Of a stretch of DNA of 64,000 nucleotides, positions 33,868 through 46,497 are shown piece by piece. The DNA comes from Mycoplasma sp. Pen4. Lineage in GTDB: Bacteria > Bacillota_I > Bacilli_A > Mycoplasmatales > Metamycoplasmataceae. The stretch spans positions 496,001-560,000 of the forward strand of contig NZ_CP060691.1 of assembly GCF_014352955.1 (NCBI RefSeq), in the 5' to 3' direction. The position numbers were made by a program, and so were the translations under genes. The stretch's first letter is position 1, and the number at the start of each line of letters is the position of its first letter. Under the pieces are notes generated by a model. That model made no database searches. It saw only the letters and a program-made list of their open reading frames with translations, and was not told the DNA's origin.

Positions 33868-35184
33868 TTATCTTGCAATTAAAGCACTGATTGCTTTTTC
33901 TGCTGCTGCTTGTGTTTTCTTTCCAAATGCTTTTCAAGTTTTTGAATAACGTAAAACTCCATTTGTGTAAGTTTGAAGCACATCTCTACCACTTGTTGAA
34001 TATACTAATGAGTTAATAATATTATTTTTTGGTGAGTGGAAAATATTATTAATATCAACTACGATAAAGTCAGCAATGTAACCTACTTTAATTTTTCCAA
34101 GTTCATTAGATTTGTGTAATGCTTTCGCACCATTTACTGTAAGCATTTCAAGGATTTGATACGCTGGTAATACTGCTGCGTCTTTTTCGTTGTTTTTAGC
34201 AAGAATTGAAGCGTATTTCGCAGTTTCAAACATATCTAAACCATTATTTGATGCAGGTCCATCTGTTCCTAATGTAATGTTGATTCCTCATTTAACATAT
34301 TTGTCAATTGGTGCAATACCAGAAGCAATTTTAAGGTTTGAAACTGGGTTATGTGCAATTGTAGAATTTGTTGCTTTAATGATTTCCAAGTCTTTGTCAG
34401 TGGTATGAACAACGTGAGCTAAAATTGTAGTATCTGTTAAAATTCCATAGTCATTTAATAATTGAATTGGTGTTTTACCATGTTTTTCTAAACAATTTCT
34501 TACTTCTGTTTCTGATTCATTGGCATGAACTGTTAGAAGTGTACCAAAATCATCATGTAATCTTTTGGCTAATTTTAATGACTCATCATCATTTGTATAA
34601 ACTGCATGAGGTGAAGCAATAATATTTAATAATCCATCTAGTGTATTGTTGTATTTGTTAAATAAATATTTATTTTCTTTTTCTCTACGTGCAGTTTGAC
34701 CGTCTCCAACTAAACCAGAACCGATGAATGCTCTAATACCTGTTTCTTTTACTGCTTTAACTGTGTTTTCTTGTAACATGTACATATCAACATATGATGT
34801 AGTTCCAGATGCAAGCATTTCTTCTTGTGCTAATTTTGAACCAATGTAGACATCACTATCAATAAGTTTATCTTCAAGTGGGAATATTTTTGTGTAAAGT
34901 CAACTTTCTAATTCTAAGTCATCAGCAAAGTTTCTAAAAATAGTCATAGCACCGTGGTTGTGGCAGTTAATTAAACCAGGCATAATTAAATTTCCTTGAA
35001 TATCTTTTTCAATAATTTTATCAACTTGAACATTGAATGTTTTGAGTTTTTTTTCACTTATTGCAAGGAATTTTCCATCATAAACATAGACAAATTGATT
35101 GTGTAACACCTCTTCTTTTTCCATTGTTACAACTATTGCATTTTTAAGTATTAATAATTCATTTTTTGTTTGTGTACTTTTCAT
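33868..35184 (-). CDS. mtaD: Amidohydrolase, probable SAH/methylthioadenosine deaminase
   Basis: 438 residues. Metal ligands of the amidohydrolase superfamily: HNHGAM (about 70), HANES (about 210), the His in ILAHVVHTT (about 244) and Asp in LGTDGPASNN (about 290). MPGLINCHNH, ASGTTSYVDMY and the LGTDG-x-A-S-N-N segment match the MTA/SAH deaminase branch rather than guanine deaminase. It would convert adenosine-containing compounds to inosine forms, an entry to purine salvage. Start chosen at 35184 because GGAG lies 8 nt upstream. Confidence 0.83.
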
Positions 35185-35244
35185 ATATTTACTCCAATTC
35201 ATAAATAAAGCGTGCATAGCACGCATGGTCATTTTTCAATGATT

Positions 35245-35320
35245 TGGTACATCGTACAGGGTTCGAACCTGCGACCCGCTGGTTAAGAGCCAGCTGCTCT
35301 ACCGACTGAGCTAACGATGC
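35245..35320 (-). tRNA. tRNA-Lys (CUU)
   Basis: 76 nt with encoded CCA. Acceptor GCATCGT/ACGATGT, anticodon stem GCTGG/CCAGC, loop CTCTTAA giving CUU, T arm CAGG-TTCGAA-CCTG. Located just upstream of the deaminase gene, same strand. Confidence 0.95.
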
Positions 35321-35410
35321 ATATATATTATAAAACTTTTTAATTAATGTAATCAATTAAAAATATATAATTAAATAAATTTAATTATAGAACAAAAAAA
35401 GAGGGTTATT

Positions 35411-36815
<1,405 letters not shown>

Positions 36816-36826
<11 letters not shown>

Positions 36827-37235
36827 ATTCCACTCTCACTTTACTCATTCACTTGAAGACAAAGAAGGACAAGTAATCGAATTCACTGCACCATTAGATT
36901 TAGAAATAAGTGAAAATGCTTATGTATTTGATTTTTATGAACCAAAAGAAAATCAAAGAAATAAGATTGAAGTTTTACTTAATAAAAATATTGTTTCAAT
37001 CTTTAACAATACAGCAACAGTTAATTTACAACTTGAGAAATACAGTGATGTGTGAATTAACTTCTTAAATCCACAAACAAATAAAGTATCTGAATTATTT
37101 TTACAAAGTTTTTGTACAGAGTTTAATAAAAACATTGCTGACAATAACTTTAACTTTAAATATAAGTTATACAATGAAAATGATTTAGAAAATCCAATTG
37201 GATACTTCAACATTACATTAACATGATTTGAATAA
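36816..37235 (+). CDS. Hypothetical small beta-rich protein
   Basis: 139 residues, overlapping the end of gltX by 11 bp, so probably coupled to it. No signal peptide or membrane segment. Alternating hydrophobic pattern (FHSHFTHSLED, ATVNLQLEKYSDVWINF, FNFKYKLY, YFNITLTWFE) suggests a beta barrel; a DUF1934/calycin-like fold is possible but I cannot show it. Function unknown. Confidence 0.72.
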
Positions 37236-37243
37236 TATAATTT

Positions 37244-37272
37244 ATCATTCACAGTTTGTGAATGATTTTTTT
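37244..37272 (+). terminator. Terminator of gltX unit
   Basis: Stem ATCATTCACA/TGTGAATGAT followed by seven T. Confidence 0.85.
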
Positions 37273-37496
37273 GTTAATTAATATAAAGTTAAAAACTAGC
37301 TAAATATGATTTGGAGTTTTGAATAAAAATATTTAATTGCAAACACTTAAAAAACCATGTTTTATTTCATTTCTAAGCAAGGTTTTATCTTTATTATAAT
37401 TAATTATTTTGATGCGTTTTAAATGCTTGAATTACGCTTAAAATGATGTATCTGAATATTTATTTAAATGGACGTTTAATTCTTGTGCCAAGAGAT
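37273..37496. other. Gene-free interval
   Basis: Between two facing terminators. A/T-rich, no ORF with a plausible start and no convincing repeat or RNA structure. Confidence 0.6.
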
Positions 37497-37531
37497 AAAA
37501 AATAAATCAGAAATGAATTCTGATTTATTTT
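37497..37531 (-). terminator. Terminator of rplM-rpsI-tRNA-Ile
   Basis: Stem AATAAATCAGAA/TTCTGATTTATT followed by TTTTATC on the minus strand. It would end a transcript that includes the tRNA. Confidence 0.75.
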
Positions 37532-37547
37532 GGTCAAATTAATGATA

Positions 37548-37624
37548 TGGTGCGAACGAATGGACTCGAACCATCGACCTCACGATTATCAGTCGTGTGC
37601 TCTAACCAGCTGAGCTACGCTCGC
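37548..37624 (-). tRNA. tRNA-Ile (GAU)
   Basis: 77 nt with encoded CCA. Acceptor GCGAGCG/CGTTCGC (one wobble), anticodon stem CACGA/TCGTG with loop CTGATAA giving GAU, T arm ATGG-TTCGAGT-CCAT. No terminator separates it from rpsI, 60 bp upstream. Confidence 0.95.
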
Positions 37625-37684
37625 ATATATGCACGAGTATTATAACATAAAATAAATAACTCGTACAAAAAATTATTAAATTTA

Positions 37685-38077
37685 TTAACGTTTTGAGAAT
37701 TGTCTTGCACGACGTGCTGCACGTAAACCTGGTTTTTTACGTTCTTTAGCACGAGCATCTCTTGTAAGCATTCCTGCTACTTTAAGAGCTGCACGGTAAT
37801 CTTGACTAGCTTCTAATAAAGCACGAGCAATACCTAATCTAATAGCTCCGGCTTGTCCGCTAAGTCCCCCACCTTTTACATTTACACTAACATCGAATGT
37901 ACCTAATGTTTCTGTTAAAACAAATGGTTGGTTTGCATCTTGTAAATAAATATCAGATGTTAAGTAATCACGAGCGTCACGGTTGTTGATAACAAATTTT
38001 CCTGTACCTGGTGCAAGTCTTACACGAGCTACTGAAGATTTTCTTCTACCTAAACCTGCGTATATAACTTTTTCCAT
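37685..38077 (-). CDS. rpsI: 30S ribosomal protein S9
   Basis: 130 residues. [33 protein letters not shown] and the basic C terminus ARQFSKR, whose last Lys-Arg reaches the P-site tRNA, are all there. It follows rplM by 2 bp. Confidence 0.97.
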   Translation of the reverse strand: MEKVIYAGLGRRKSSVARVRLAPGTGKFVINNRDARDYLTSDIYLQDANQPFVLTETLGTFDVSVNVKGGGLSGQAGAIRLGIARALLEASQDYRAALKVAGMLTRDARAKERKKPGLRAARRARQFSKR

Positions 38078-38079
38078 AA

Positions 38080-38514
38080 TTATTTAACCTCTAATCTTTC
38101 TGGATTTTGTGCTGCATGTTTGTGTTCTGGTCCAGCATAAACGAATAAATTACGACGTTGTCTGTTTCCTAATTTTGTGTGAGGAATCATACCACTTACT
38201 GCTTTTTCAATTAAAGCTGTTGGTCTTTTCACTCTTAATTTTGCAGCAGTGATGCTTTTAAGTCCACCTGGGTATCCTGAGTGTGAGTAGTAAATTTTAT
38301 TTTCTTCTTTTTTAGCTGTTAAAACAACTTTTTCAGCGTTGATGATAATAACGTTATCACCCATATCTGCGTTTGGTGTAAATGTTGGTTTATTTTTTCC
38401 TCTTAAAACTGATGCTACTTGAGCTGCTAAACGACCTAAAACTTGTCCTTCAGCATCAATAACGTATCATTTTTTATCAGCTTGTTGAGTGTTTACAATA
38501 GTAGTTTGTCTCAT
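38080..38514 (-). CDS. rplM: 50S ribosomal protein L13
   Basis: 144 residues: [67 protein letters not shown] precedes the ATG. An extended -10 (TGTGATATAAT) about 90 nt upstream implies an 80-nt leader that may carry autogenous control. Confidence 0.97.
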
Positions 38515-38676
38515 GCTATCCTCCTACGTTAATAATGTATATATTGTATATTAATTTGATTTCAAATTTATTCGGTTCTATAAATTGCTTTTTAATTATA
38601 TCACACAAAAATGTAATAAAACAGGAATTTTATTTTTTTATTCTGAGGATTTATCTAATTATTTTATAAATAATTA

Positions 38677-39356
38677 TTAATTAATTTTAACCTGTGAAAG
38701 TAAGAAAATTCCAGCAGTTTCAGCTCTCAAAATTCTTGATCCTAGTGAAACTATTTTTACATCTTTCGAACTAGCTAATTCCACTTCTTCGCCACTGAAA
38801 CCACCTTCAGGTCCAACAAAGAAAATAACATCTTGGTTGATTGGTTGTGGTAATGATGATGAGATATCAATCTTTTCATGTGCTAAATATTTTTCTTTAA
38901 CATCTAAATCAATTGCTTGTTCAAAAGTCATTGGTTTTGATAATTCGGGAATTTTATTTCTAAATGATTGTTCTGCTGCATTTTGTAAGATTGTTTTAAA
39001 ACGATCATATTTCTTTTCAAATTTATCCATTTTGAATAATGCATGATTTGTGTATTGAGTTTTTAATGGAATTATTTTTGTTGCACCCAATTCAACAGCT
39101 TTTTCTAATGCTCATTCAAAACGATCTAATTTAATAATACTTAATGCTAGAACAACTTCATGTTTTGGTTCATGATTTAATTCTAATTGTTTAATTATTT
39201 TGGCTTTATTGAATTCTAGAATACATTCATAAAATTCATTTTCATAGACGCATATGAATGGTTTTGTACCTATTCTGATAACGTCTAAATGTTTCAATGT
39301 TTCTTTTGAAAGTAAAAAGCAATCACCTTCTTTATCAAATACAAAGAAACGATTCA

Positions 39357-39357
<1 letters not shown>
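38677..39357 (-). CDS. rsmE: 16S rRNA (uracil1498-N3)-methyltransferase
   Basis: 226 residues. N-terminal PUA-like barrel and SPOUT domain with FFVGPEGGFSGEEVE and SLGSRILRAETA, the RsmE knot motifs. Its ATG overlaps the ABC-F stop by one base (TAATG), so the two ribosome-related genes are coupled. Confidence 0.93.
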
Positions 39358-40982
<1,625 letters not shown>

Positions 40983-41058
40983 GATACCTCTTTTCTTTTT
41001 GCTATTATATTTTAATTTATTAAAATTAAAAGCATTCAAATTATTTTATACTATTTGA

Positions 41059-41128
41059 TTAAAAAAACCTTCTTACGAAGGCTGTTGACATTAAAGCTTA
41101 CGCTCGATGTCGGCTCGATATGATTATA
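41059..41128 (-). promoter_or_regulatory. Promoter, short leader ORF and terminator upstream of the ABC-F gene (attenuator or small RNA)
   Basis: Extended -10 TGTTATAAT (41123-41131) is followed by hairpin GACAT..GAGC-GTAA-GCTT..ATGTC and then terminator CCTTC-GTAA-GAAGG plus seven T (41061-41081). A 10-codon ORF, MSTAFVRRFF, starts at 41091 inside the first hairpin and runs through the terminator, ending at 41059. A second TATAAT near 41005 could serve the ABC-F gene directly. It is either a transcription attenuator or an independent RNA of about 55 nt. Confidence 0.5.
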
Positions 41129-41151
41129 ACACAATAATGATAAATAAAAAT

Positions 41152-41181
41152 AAATAAACAAAAGCACCATAGTTGGTGCTT
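41152..41181 (-). terminator. Terminator of the Cys-rich protein gene
   Basis: Stem AAGCACCA/TGGTGCTT followed by TTGTTTATTTATTTTTA. Confidence 0.7.
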
Positions 41182-41202
41182 GTTATATATTAATTCAATG
41201 TA

Positions 41203-41856
41203 CTATAATGAGTTTTTGATTTCTTCTAAGAAGCTAACGAATTTTTCAAATACTGGAACTAATGTATAGTCTCCTTCACATTTGCATTTTTCTTGACATT
41301 TACATACTGTTTCACATCCGCATGCCATTACTTCTTCTTGAACTGGTTCTTCAACCACTTCTTCAACAACTGGTGTAGTTAATAATTCTTTTTCTTCGTA
41401 AAGTTTAACTACGTCAGCTTCAATAGCATTGTGGTTTCCTTTACAATTTCCACCACAACGTGCTCCACCAATTGGTTCAAAAACTTTTTCTTCACGTGTT
41501 TCCATTGATAAGTATTCTGTTGTAGGTGCTTCCACAACTTCTTCTTGAACCGGTTCTTCAACCACTACTGTTTCTTCTACTAGAACTTCTTCTTGAACTG
41601 GTTCTTCAACCACTTCTTCTACAACTTCAACAGTTTCTTCTTTTGGACATACACACTCATCTTTACCGATGCAGCATTCTTGACCACAAGCAGGCATATC
41701 AATAGCAACTGTTTCTACCACTTCTTCTACAACTTCTTTTTTAGGTTCTGGAAGTGGTAATGTGTTAATAACTACGAATTCTTCGTATGTCATGTTTGTT
41801 TCTTTAACGTGTCTACAGTTTCTATAATTTCTTTTACATCTTAAACATTTTTTCAT
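41203..41856 (-). CDS. Cysteine-rich acidic repeat protein, hypothetical
   Basis: 217 residues, 16 cysteines, no signal peptide. The N terminus CLRCKRNYRNCRH (4-16) resembles a zinc-binding knuckle. Further clusters are CGQECCIGKDECVCP (about 57-71), RCGGNCKGNH (about 134-143) and CGCETVCKCQEKCKC (about 180-195). Between them lie acidic Val/Glu/Pro-rich stretches with three near-copies of EEPVQEEV. Unrecognised. It starts 35 bp after the secA stop on the same strand, with GGAG upstream. Metal storage, a SecA accessory zinc protein or redox role are all guesses. Cys-rich proteins are rare in mycoplasmas. Confidence 0.8.
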   Translation of the reverse strand: MKKCLRCKRNYRNCRHVKETNMTYEEFVVINTLPLPEPKKEVVEEVVETVAIDMPACGQECCIGKDECVCPKEETVEVVEEVVEEPVQEEVLVEETVVVEEPVQEEVVEAPTTEYLSMETREEKVFEPIGGARCGGNCKGNHNAIEADVVKLYEEKELLTTPVVEEVVEEPVQEEVMACGCETVCKCQEKCKCEGDYTLVPVFEKFVSFLEEIKNSL

Positions 41857-41891
41857 ATTTTATTCTCCGTCTTTCATCATAATGATAATGA

Positions 41892-44690
41892 TTAATTGTT
41901 GATTCTTACATCAATAAATTTTCTTGGTCTTTGAGGATGTCTCCGATTTGGATAAAGTGTATCTGATCTCAGAAATCTGTGTTGATTATCTTTTCCTAGT
42001 CGTTCTATCTTGTTTAAATTATAATATTTTTCACTATTTTTATTAATATCATTTACTACTTTTTTATTTTTTGTGCTTGCGATTTCTTCATTTTCTTCAT
42101 TTTTGTCATTATTATTTGCACTTTCAGAACTTGTAGCATGTTCTGAATGGATTTCTTGGTTCATCTTGTCTTCTGTTTGTGTTTCGTTAGCTAATTCTTC
42201 TAAACGACGTTTAACTGAGTTATAAATTTCAACAATTTGTTTTTCTTGTTCTTCTAAACTCTTGTATGGATCAAGTGTTAAATTGTTGATAATTTGTTGG
42301 AAAACAACATCTGAACGCATTTCTTTTGTAATTAATGATTTAACACCAACTCTGTTAGAAAAGACTCTTAATAACACTCCATAAGCAATATCGTCTAACA
42401 TTGCTTGGAATAATTTTGAACCTCTCTCAGTGTAAGCTTGGTAAGGGTTTTTTTGTGAATATTGAACTAAATTAATATTTGAACGTAGTTGATCCATTCT
42501 ATTAATATGTCTTTGTCATTTTTCATCAAGTGTTTGAAGAATTGTGTCTCTTAATAATGAAATAACTTGACCTTCACCGGCATTTTCGAATGCATTACTT
42601 TCTCATTGTGCATACACTGTTAAAATGACGTTTGCAATATAGTCTGGTAAATCAGTTTCATGAACTTTAGATATTTCATCTAAATCAAAGTGGAATTTGA
42701 TTAATGAACCTATGTTCTTGTTTAAAAAATCAACTAATGCTTCATAATTATATGATTTGTTATGTAAGTAATATTCACCACTACGAACAATTGTTCTAGC
42801 TGCAGAAGCAATCATACGTTGAACAATAAACACTATGTCTTGGCTATATAAGATTAAGTCTCTTTGTGAATAAATTAAATCACGCTGTTGACGAATAACG
42901 TCATCATAATTAAGAACTGATTTACGTGAATCATAGTTAAATCCTTCAATTTTCTTTTGTGCATTATTGAAGGCAAATCTTAATGATTTGTTTGTAATTT
43001 CTTTTCCGAGTGAATCACTATATGCTTCTTTAAAACTTTCATAGTTTGCGAATCTTTGCATTAATTGGTCGTCAATTGAAACATAGAATTTACTTGTTCC
43101 AACATCACCTTGACGACCTGAACGTCCACGTAACTGATTATCAATTCTACGTGATTCTGCTTTATCAGTTCCAAGAACATATAAACCACCCAATTGAATT
43201 CCCTCTTTTGAAGGTTTAATATCTGTTCCACGACCAGCCATATTTGTTGCAATTGTAACTGATTTAACTTCACCAGCATGAGAAATAATCTCTGCTTCAG
43301 AAGCATTTTGCTTAGCATTTAAAACTGTATGTGGAATTCCTTTTTCAAGCAACATTTTATGAACAATTTCAGAATCTTCAATTTGTGCTGTACCAACTAA
43401 AACTGGTTGTCCTTTTTTGTATAACTCTTGAATTTTTTCAACTACTGCTTTTCATTTATCATCTGCACTTGCAAAAATTGCATCTGGTTCATCAACACGA
43501 GCAATTGGTCTATTTGTTGGAACAACGTTTACACGCATGTTATAGATATCAATAAATTCTTGCTCTTCTGTTTTACCTGTACCAGTCATACCACAAAGCT
43601 TTTTAAACATTCTAAAGAAGTTTTGATATGTAATGGTAGCCAATGTTTTTGTTTCAGGTTCAACATCAACCATTTCTTTTGCTTGTAATGCTTGTTGTAA
43701 ACCTTCTGAATAACTACGACCATCCATAATACGACCTGTGAATGAGTCAACAAGTTCAATTTTTCCTGATCTAACAATATACTCAACATCACAACGCATA
43801 ATCTTATGTGCTCTTAAAGCATTTTGAACAAGGTGAATTGTTTCTGAATTTTCATAGTTATGGAAATTATTTGTACGGTAGAAAGCATTTGCTTTTTCAA
43901 TTCCTGAGTGAGTTAATGCTACTGCTTTTGTTTCTTCGTCAATGATATAATCACCAGTACCAAGTGTTCTAACAAATTGATCTGCGGCAAAGTAAGATGA
44001 AACATCTTCAGCTTCCCCACCAGAAATAATAAGAGGTGTTTTAGCCTCGTCAATTAAAATCGAATCAACCTCATCGATTAAACAAAATTGTAATCCTCTT
44101 TGAACTTTTTCAGCACCATTAGAAACCATGTTATCACGTAAATAATCAAATCCTAATTCAGAGTGAACTGAATAAGTAATATCTGCTGCATATGCTGCTC
44201 TTTTAGCTGTTGGATTCATTTGTGCTTTATTGATACCAACTGTTAAACCAAGGAAATTAAATACTTCACCCATTTCAATAGCATCACGTTCTGAAAGATA
44301 TTCGTTAACTGTTGAAACAATTGCTCCTTTTCCTAAAAGCGCATTTAAATAAACAGGCGCGATTGAGGTAATTGTTTTACCTTCACCAGTCTTCATTTCC
44401 GCAACTGAACCTAAATCAAGCAAGATACCACCTAAAATTTGAACATCATAGGGTCTTTTACCTAAAACTCTTTTTGTAGCTTCACGAGCAACAGCAAATG
44501 CATCATTTCTGATTTCATCTAGTGTATGCCCATCTGCAATTAATTTTCTAAAATAAACGGTTTGTGCTTTAAGTTCATCGTTTGTGAATTTTGATACGAT
44601 TTTTTCTAATTGGTTGATTTTCTTTAAACTTTTTTCAGCAACACGCATTTCTGCGGTTTTGAAATCGAATAATTGACTAATACTTTTCAT
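41892..44690 (-). CDS. secA: Preprotein translocase ATPase SecA
   Basis: 932 residues. Walker A MKTGEGKT (about 98-105), DEVDSIL (about 205), preprotein cross-linking domain, TATNMAGRGTDI with QLRGRSGRQGD of the second motor domain, and helical scaffold. The C-terminal 100 residues are a hydrophilic Asn/Glu/Lys tail with no CxCx8C(H/C) zinc motif. It drives export through SecYEG. A TATAAT ends 7 nt before the ATG and there is no Shine-Dalgarno (leaderless). Confidence 0.97.
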
Positions 44691-44780
44691 GTTTTAAATT
44701 ATACCAATCTCACAAAATAATAAAAATACATTATAAATGTATAACTCGCTTTAGGGTTTCTCAGTTTTTTCAAGATTACA

Positions 44781-44807
44781 AAAAAATACAACTTACCCGT
44801 TGTATTT
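44781..44807 (-). terminator. Terminator of greA
   Basis: Stem AAATACAAC/GTTGTATTT followed by T-run; the greA stop codon is in the loop side. Confidence 0.8.
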
Positions 44808-45284
44808 AATTGAAAGAATTTTAATATTATATTTTTTAATTGCATCAACTTCGTTTTCATCACCTTCAGCAGATCCTAACATAGCAACTGCAAGTGGGCT
44901 TTTGTTTGAAATTTTACCTTCAAATGGGTTTGTATCGTGTGTACCCATGATTGTAACAGTTTTTACTTCACCAGTTTCTAAAACTTTAAATTCAACTGTT
45001 GAACCAATTCCAACTGTTCTAACGTTTGTTGAAGATGAACCAATAATTACTGCATTATCTAAAATTTGTTCAAGTTCTGAAATACGCCCTTCAACAGCAC
45101 CTTGTTTATCTCTGGCTGCATCATACTCAGCGTTTTCTGAAAGGTCCCCTTGAGCTCTAGCTTCTTTTAAGGCCGCTTGAACCGCAGGACGTTCAACATT
45201 AATTAAATATTCGTATTCTTTTTTATATTTTTCTAAGGTTTCAGATGATAGGTAAATCTTACCTTGTAATTCGTCTTTTGACAT
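44793..45284 (-). CDS. greA: Transcription elongation factor GreA
   Basis: 163 residues: N-terminal coiled coil with ARAQGDLSENAEYDAARDKQ, whose acidic tip enters the polymerase channel, and C-terminal FKBP-like domain. It restarts backtracked RNA polymerase. GAAGG precedes the ATG. Confidence 0.96.
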   Translation of the reverse strand: MSKDELQGKIYLSSETLEKYKKEYEYLINVERPAVQAALKEARAQGDLSENAEYDAARDKQGAVEGRISELEQILDNAVIIGSSSTNVRTVGIGSTVEFKVLETGEVKTVTIMGTHDTNPFEGKISNKSPLAVAMLGSAEGDENEVDAIKKYNIKILSIKYNG

Positions 45285-45316
45285 ACAACCTTCTTTCTAA
45301 AATTTATATTTATATT

Positions 45317-46060
45317 TTATATTGTTTTTGCATTATTGACAACAAAAAGGTATTTCGAACTCAAGAATGAAACTTCATGAGTTTTTCCTGTTAATTTTAA
45401 ATGACCTAAAAGTTTTTTTAATTCAGTTGTTTTATTTTGTTTTCAATCAACAATAAACATTCCATTTTCTGCAAGTTTTGGAAGTACTTGATCATATAAC
45501 TCATTAATGTTGTTTGAAGTGTTTACCACTACGACAAAGTCAATTTGGTTTCCGCTATATGGCAAAATAATGTTTTCGGTTTCATCCGGAAATTCATTTT
45601 GAATTTCACGATATTTATCAACATCAAATGAACCATATTGATAATAAAATTGTGTTTCTGGACATTTTGAAGCAACCGCAACATTTGGGAATAAATCGTT
45701 TTCACTTATGATTAAGACATTTTTGTATTTATTTTGATAAATTGTATTAATTATACCTTCAACATCAAGATCAACCGCTTTAGATTTTAAGTGATCCTTA
45801 ATTTGAAATGGCAATTCCCCAATTCCATTACGTAGTTGTTGTAATTGAATCATAGATTCTTCTTGGCTTTTCTTTAAATATTTATTACGTATCTTACGTG
45901 CGTAGATGTTTACACCTATGTAGATGAGGATTCCGAGTGCAAATACTACATATGCAGAAATTGCTAATCCGCTACTTCAGACACTTGTTTGAGGTTCTGA
46001 TTGTACTGCAATTGTTGAATTTTCTGCACTTTCGGAAAAGAATTTTAATACTTGTGACAT
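45317..46060 (-). CDS. Membrane-anchored putative methyltransferase-like protein
   Basis: 247 residues. One membrane segment at about 29-52, then a cytosolic domain with Rossmann-like features (YKNVLIISENDLFPNVAVA, QIDFVVVVNTSNNINELYDQVLPKLAENGMFIV). It resembles the group annotated in mycoplasmas as BC85_0335-type putative methyltransferases; a proper SAM-binding GxGxG is missing. Its ATG overlaps the ruvX stop by one base, in the run alaS-ruvX-this gene. Confidence 0.65.
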
Positions 46061-46497
46061 TATTTACCTCACTTGTACTTGTAATATTCTAAATAATCTT
46101 GCAAAATGATAAGAGCAGCTAATTTATCTTTGTGTTGTTTACGTTTTTGACGTGTTAAACCAGCTGAAATCATTGTTTCTTGTGCTCTTTTAGTTGAATA
46201 TTGCTCATTCACTAATAACACAGGTAGATTAAATTCATTTTCAAGTTTAATTTTGAATTCCTCTACCATTAAGGTTCTATCGCTTTTATCACCACTAATT
46301 TTGAGTGGATAACCAAGTACAAAACCATCAATTTTATTTTTATATTCTATTAAATATTTTTTTATTCGTTCAATAACATGATCAAATTCTAACTCAGGAA
46401 ACATAAAGTTCTCAAGTCCAGTTGCAATAATTTCACTTTCATCTGTAATCGCGAAACCACAACTTTTAGTACCTAAATCTAGTCCTAATTTTCTCAT
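46060..46497 (-). CDS. ruvX: Holliday junction resolvase-like / pre-16S rRNA nuclease YqgF
   Basis: 145 residues, RNase H fold: [15 protein letters not shown] (catalytic Asp), VLGYPLK, LVNEQYST (Glu) and a C-terminal KDKLAALIILQDYL (Asp). The frame continues through a TGA Trp to TAA at 46060. It overlaps alaS by 13 bp, a common alaS-ruvX arrangement. Confidence 0.93.

Noticed and set aside
41323..41620. Direct DNA repeats in the Cys-rich gene as a mobile element or CRISPR-like array
   Set aside because: They are in-frame codon repeats for EEPVQEEV, of uneven spacing.
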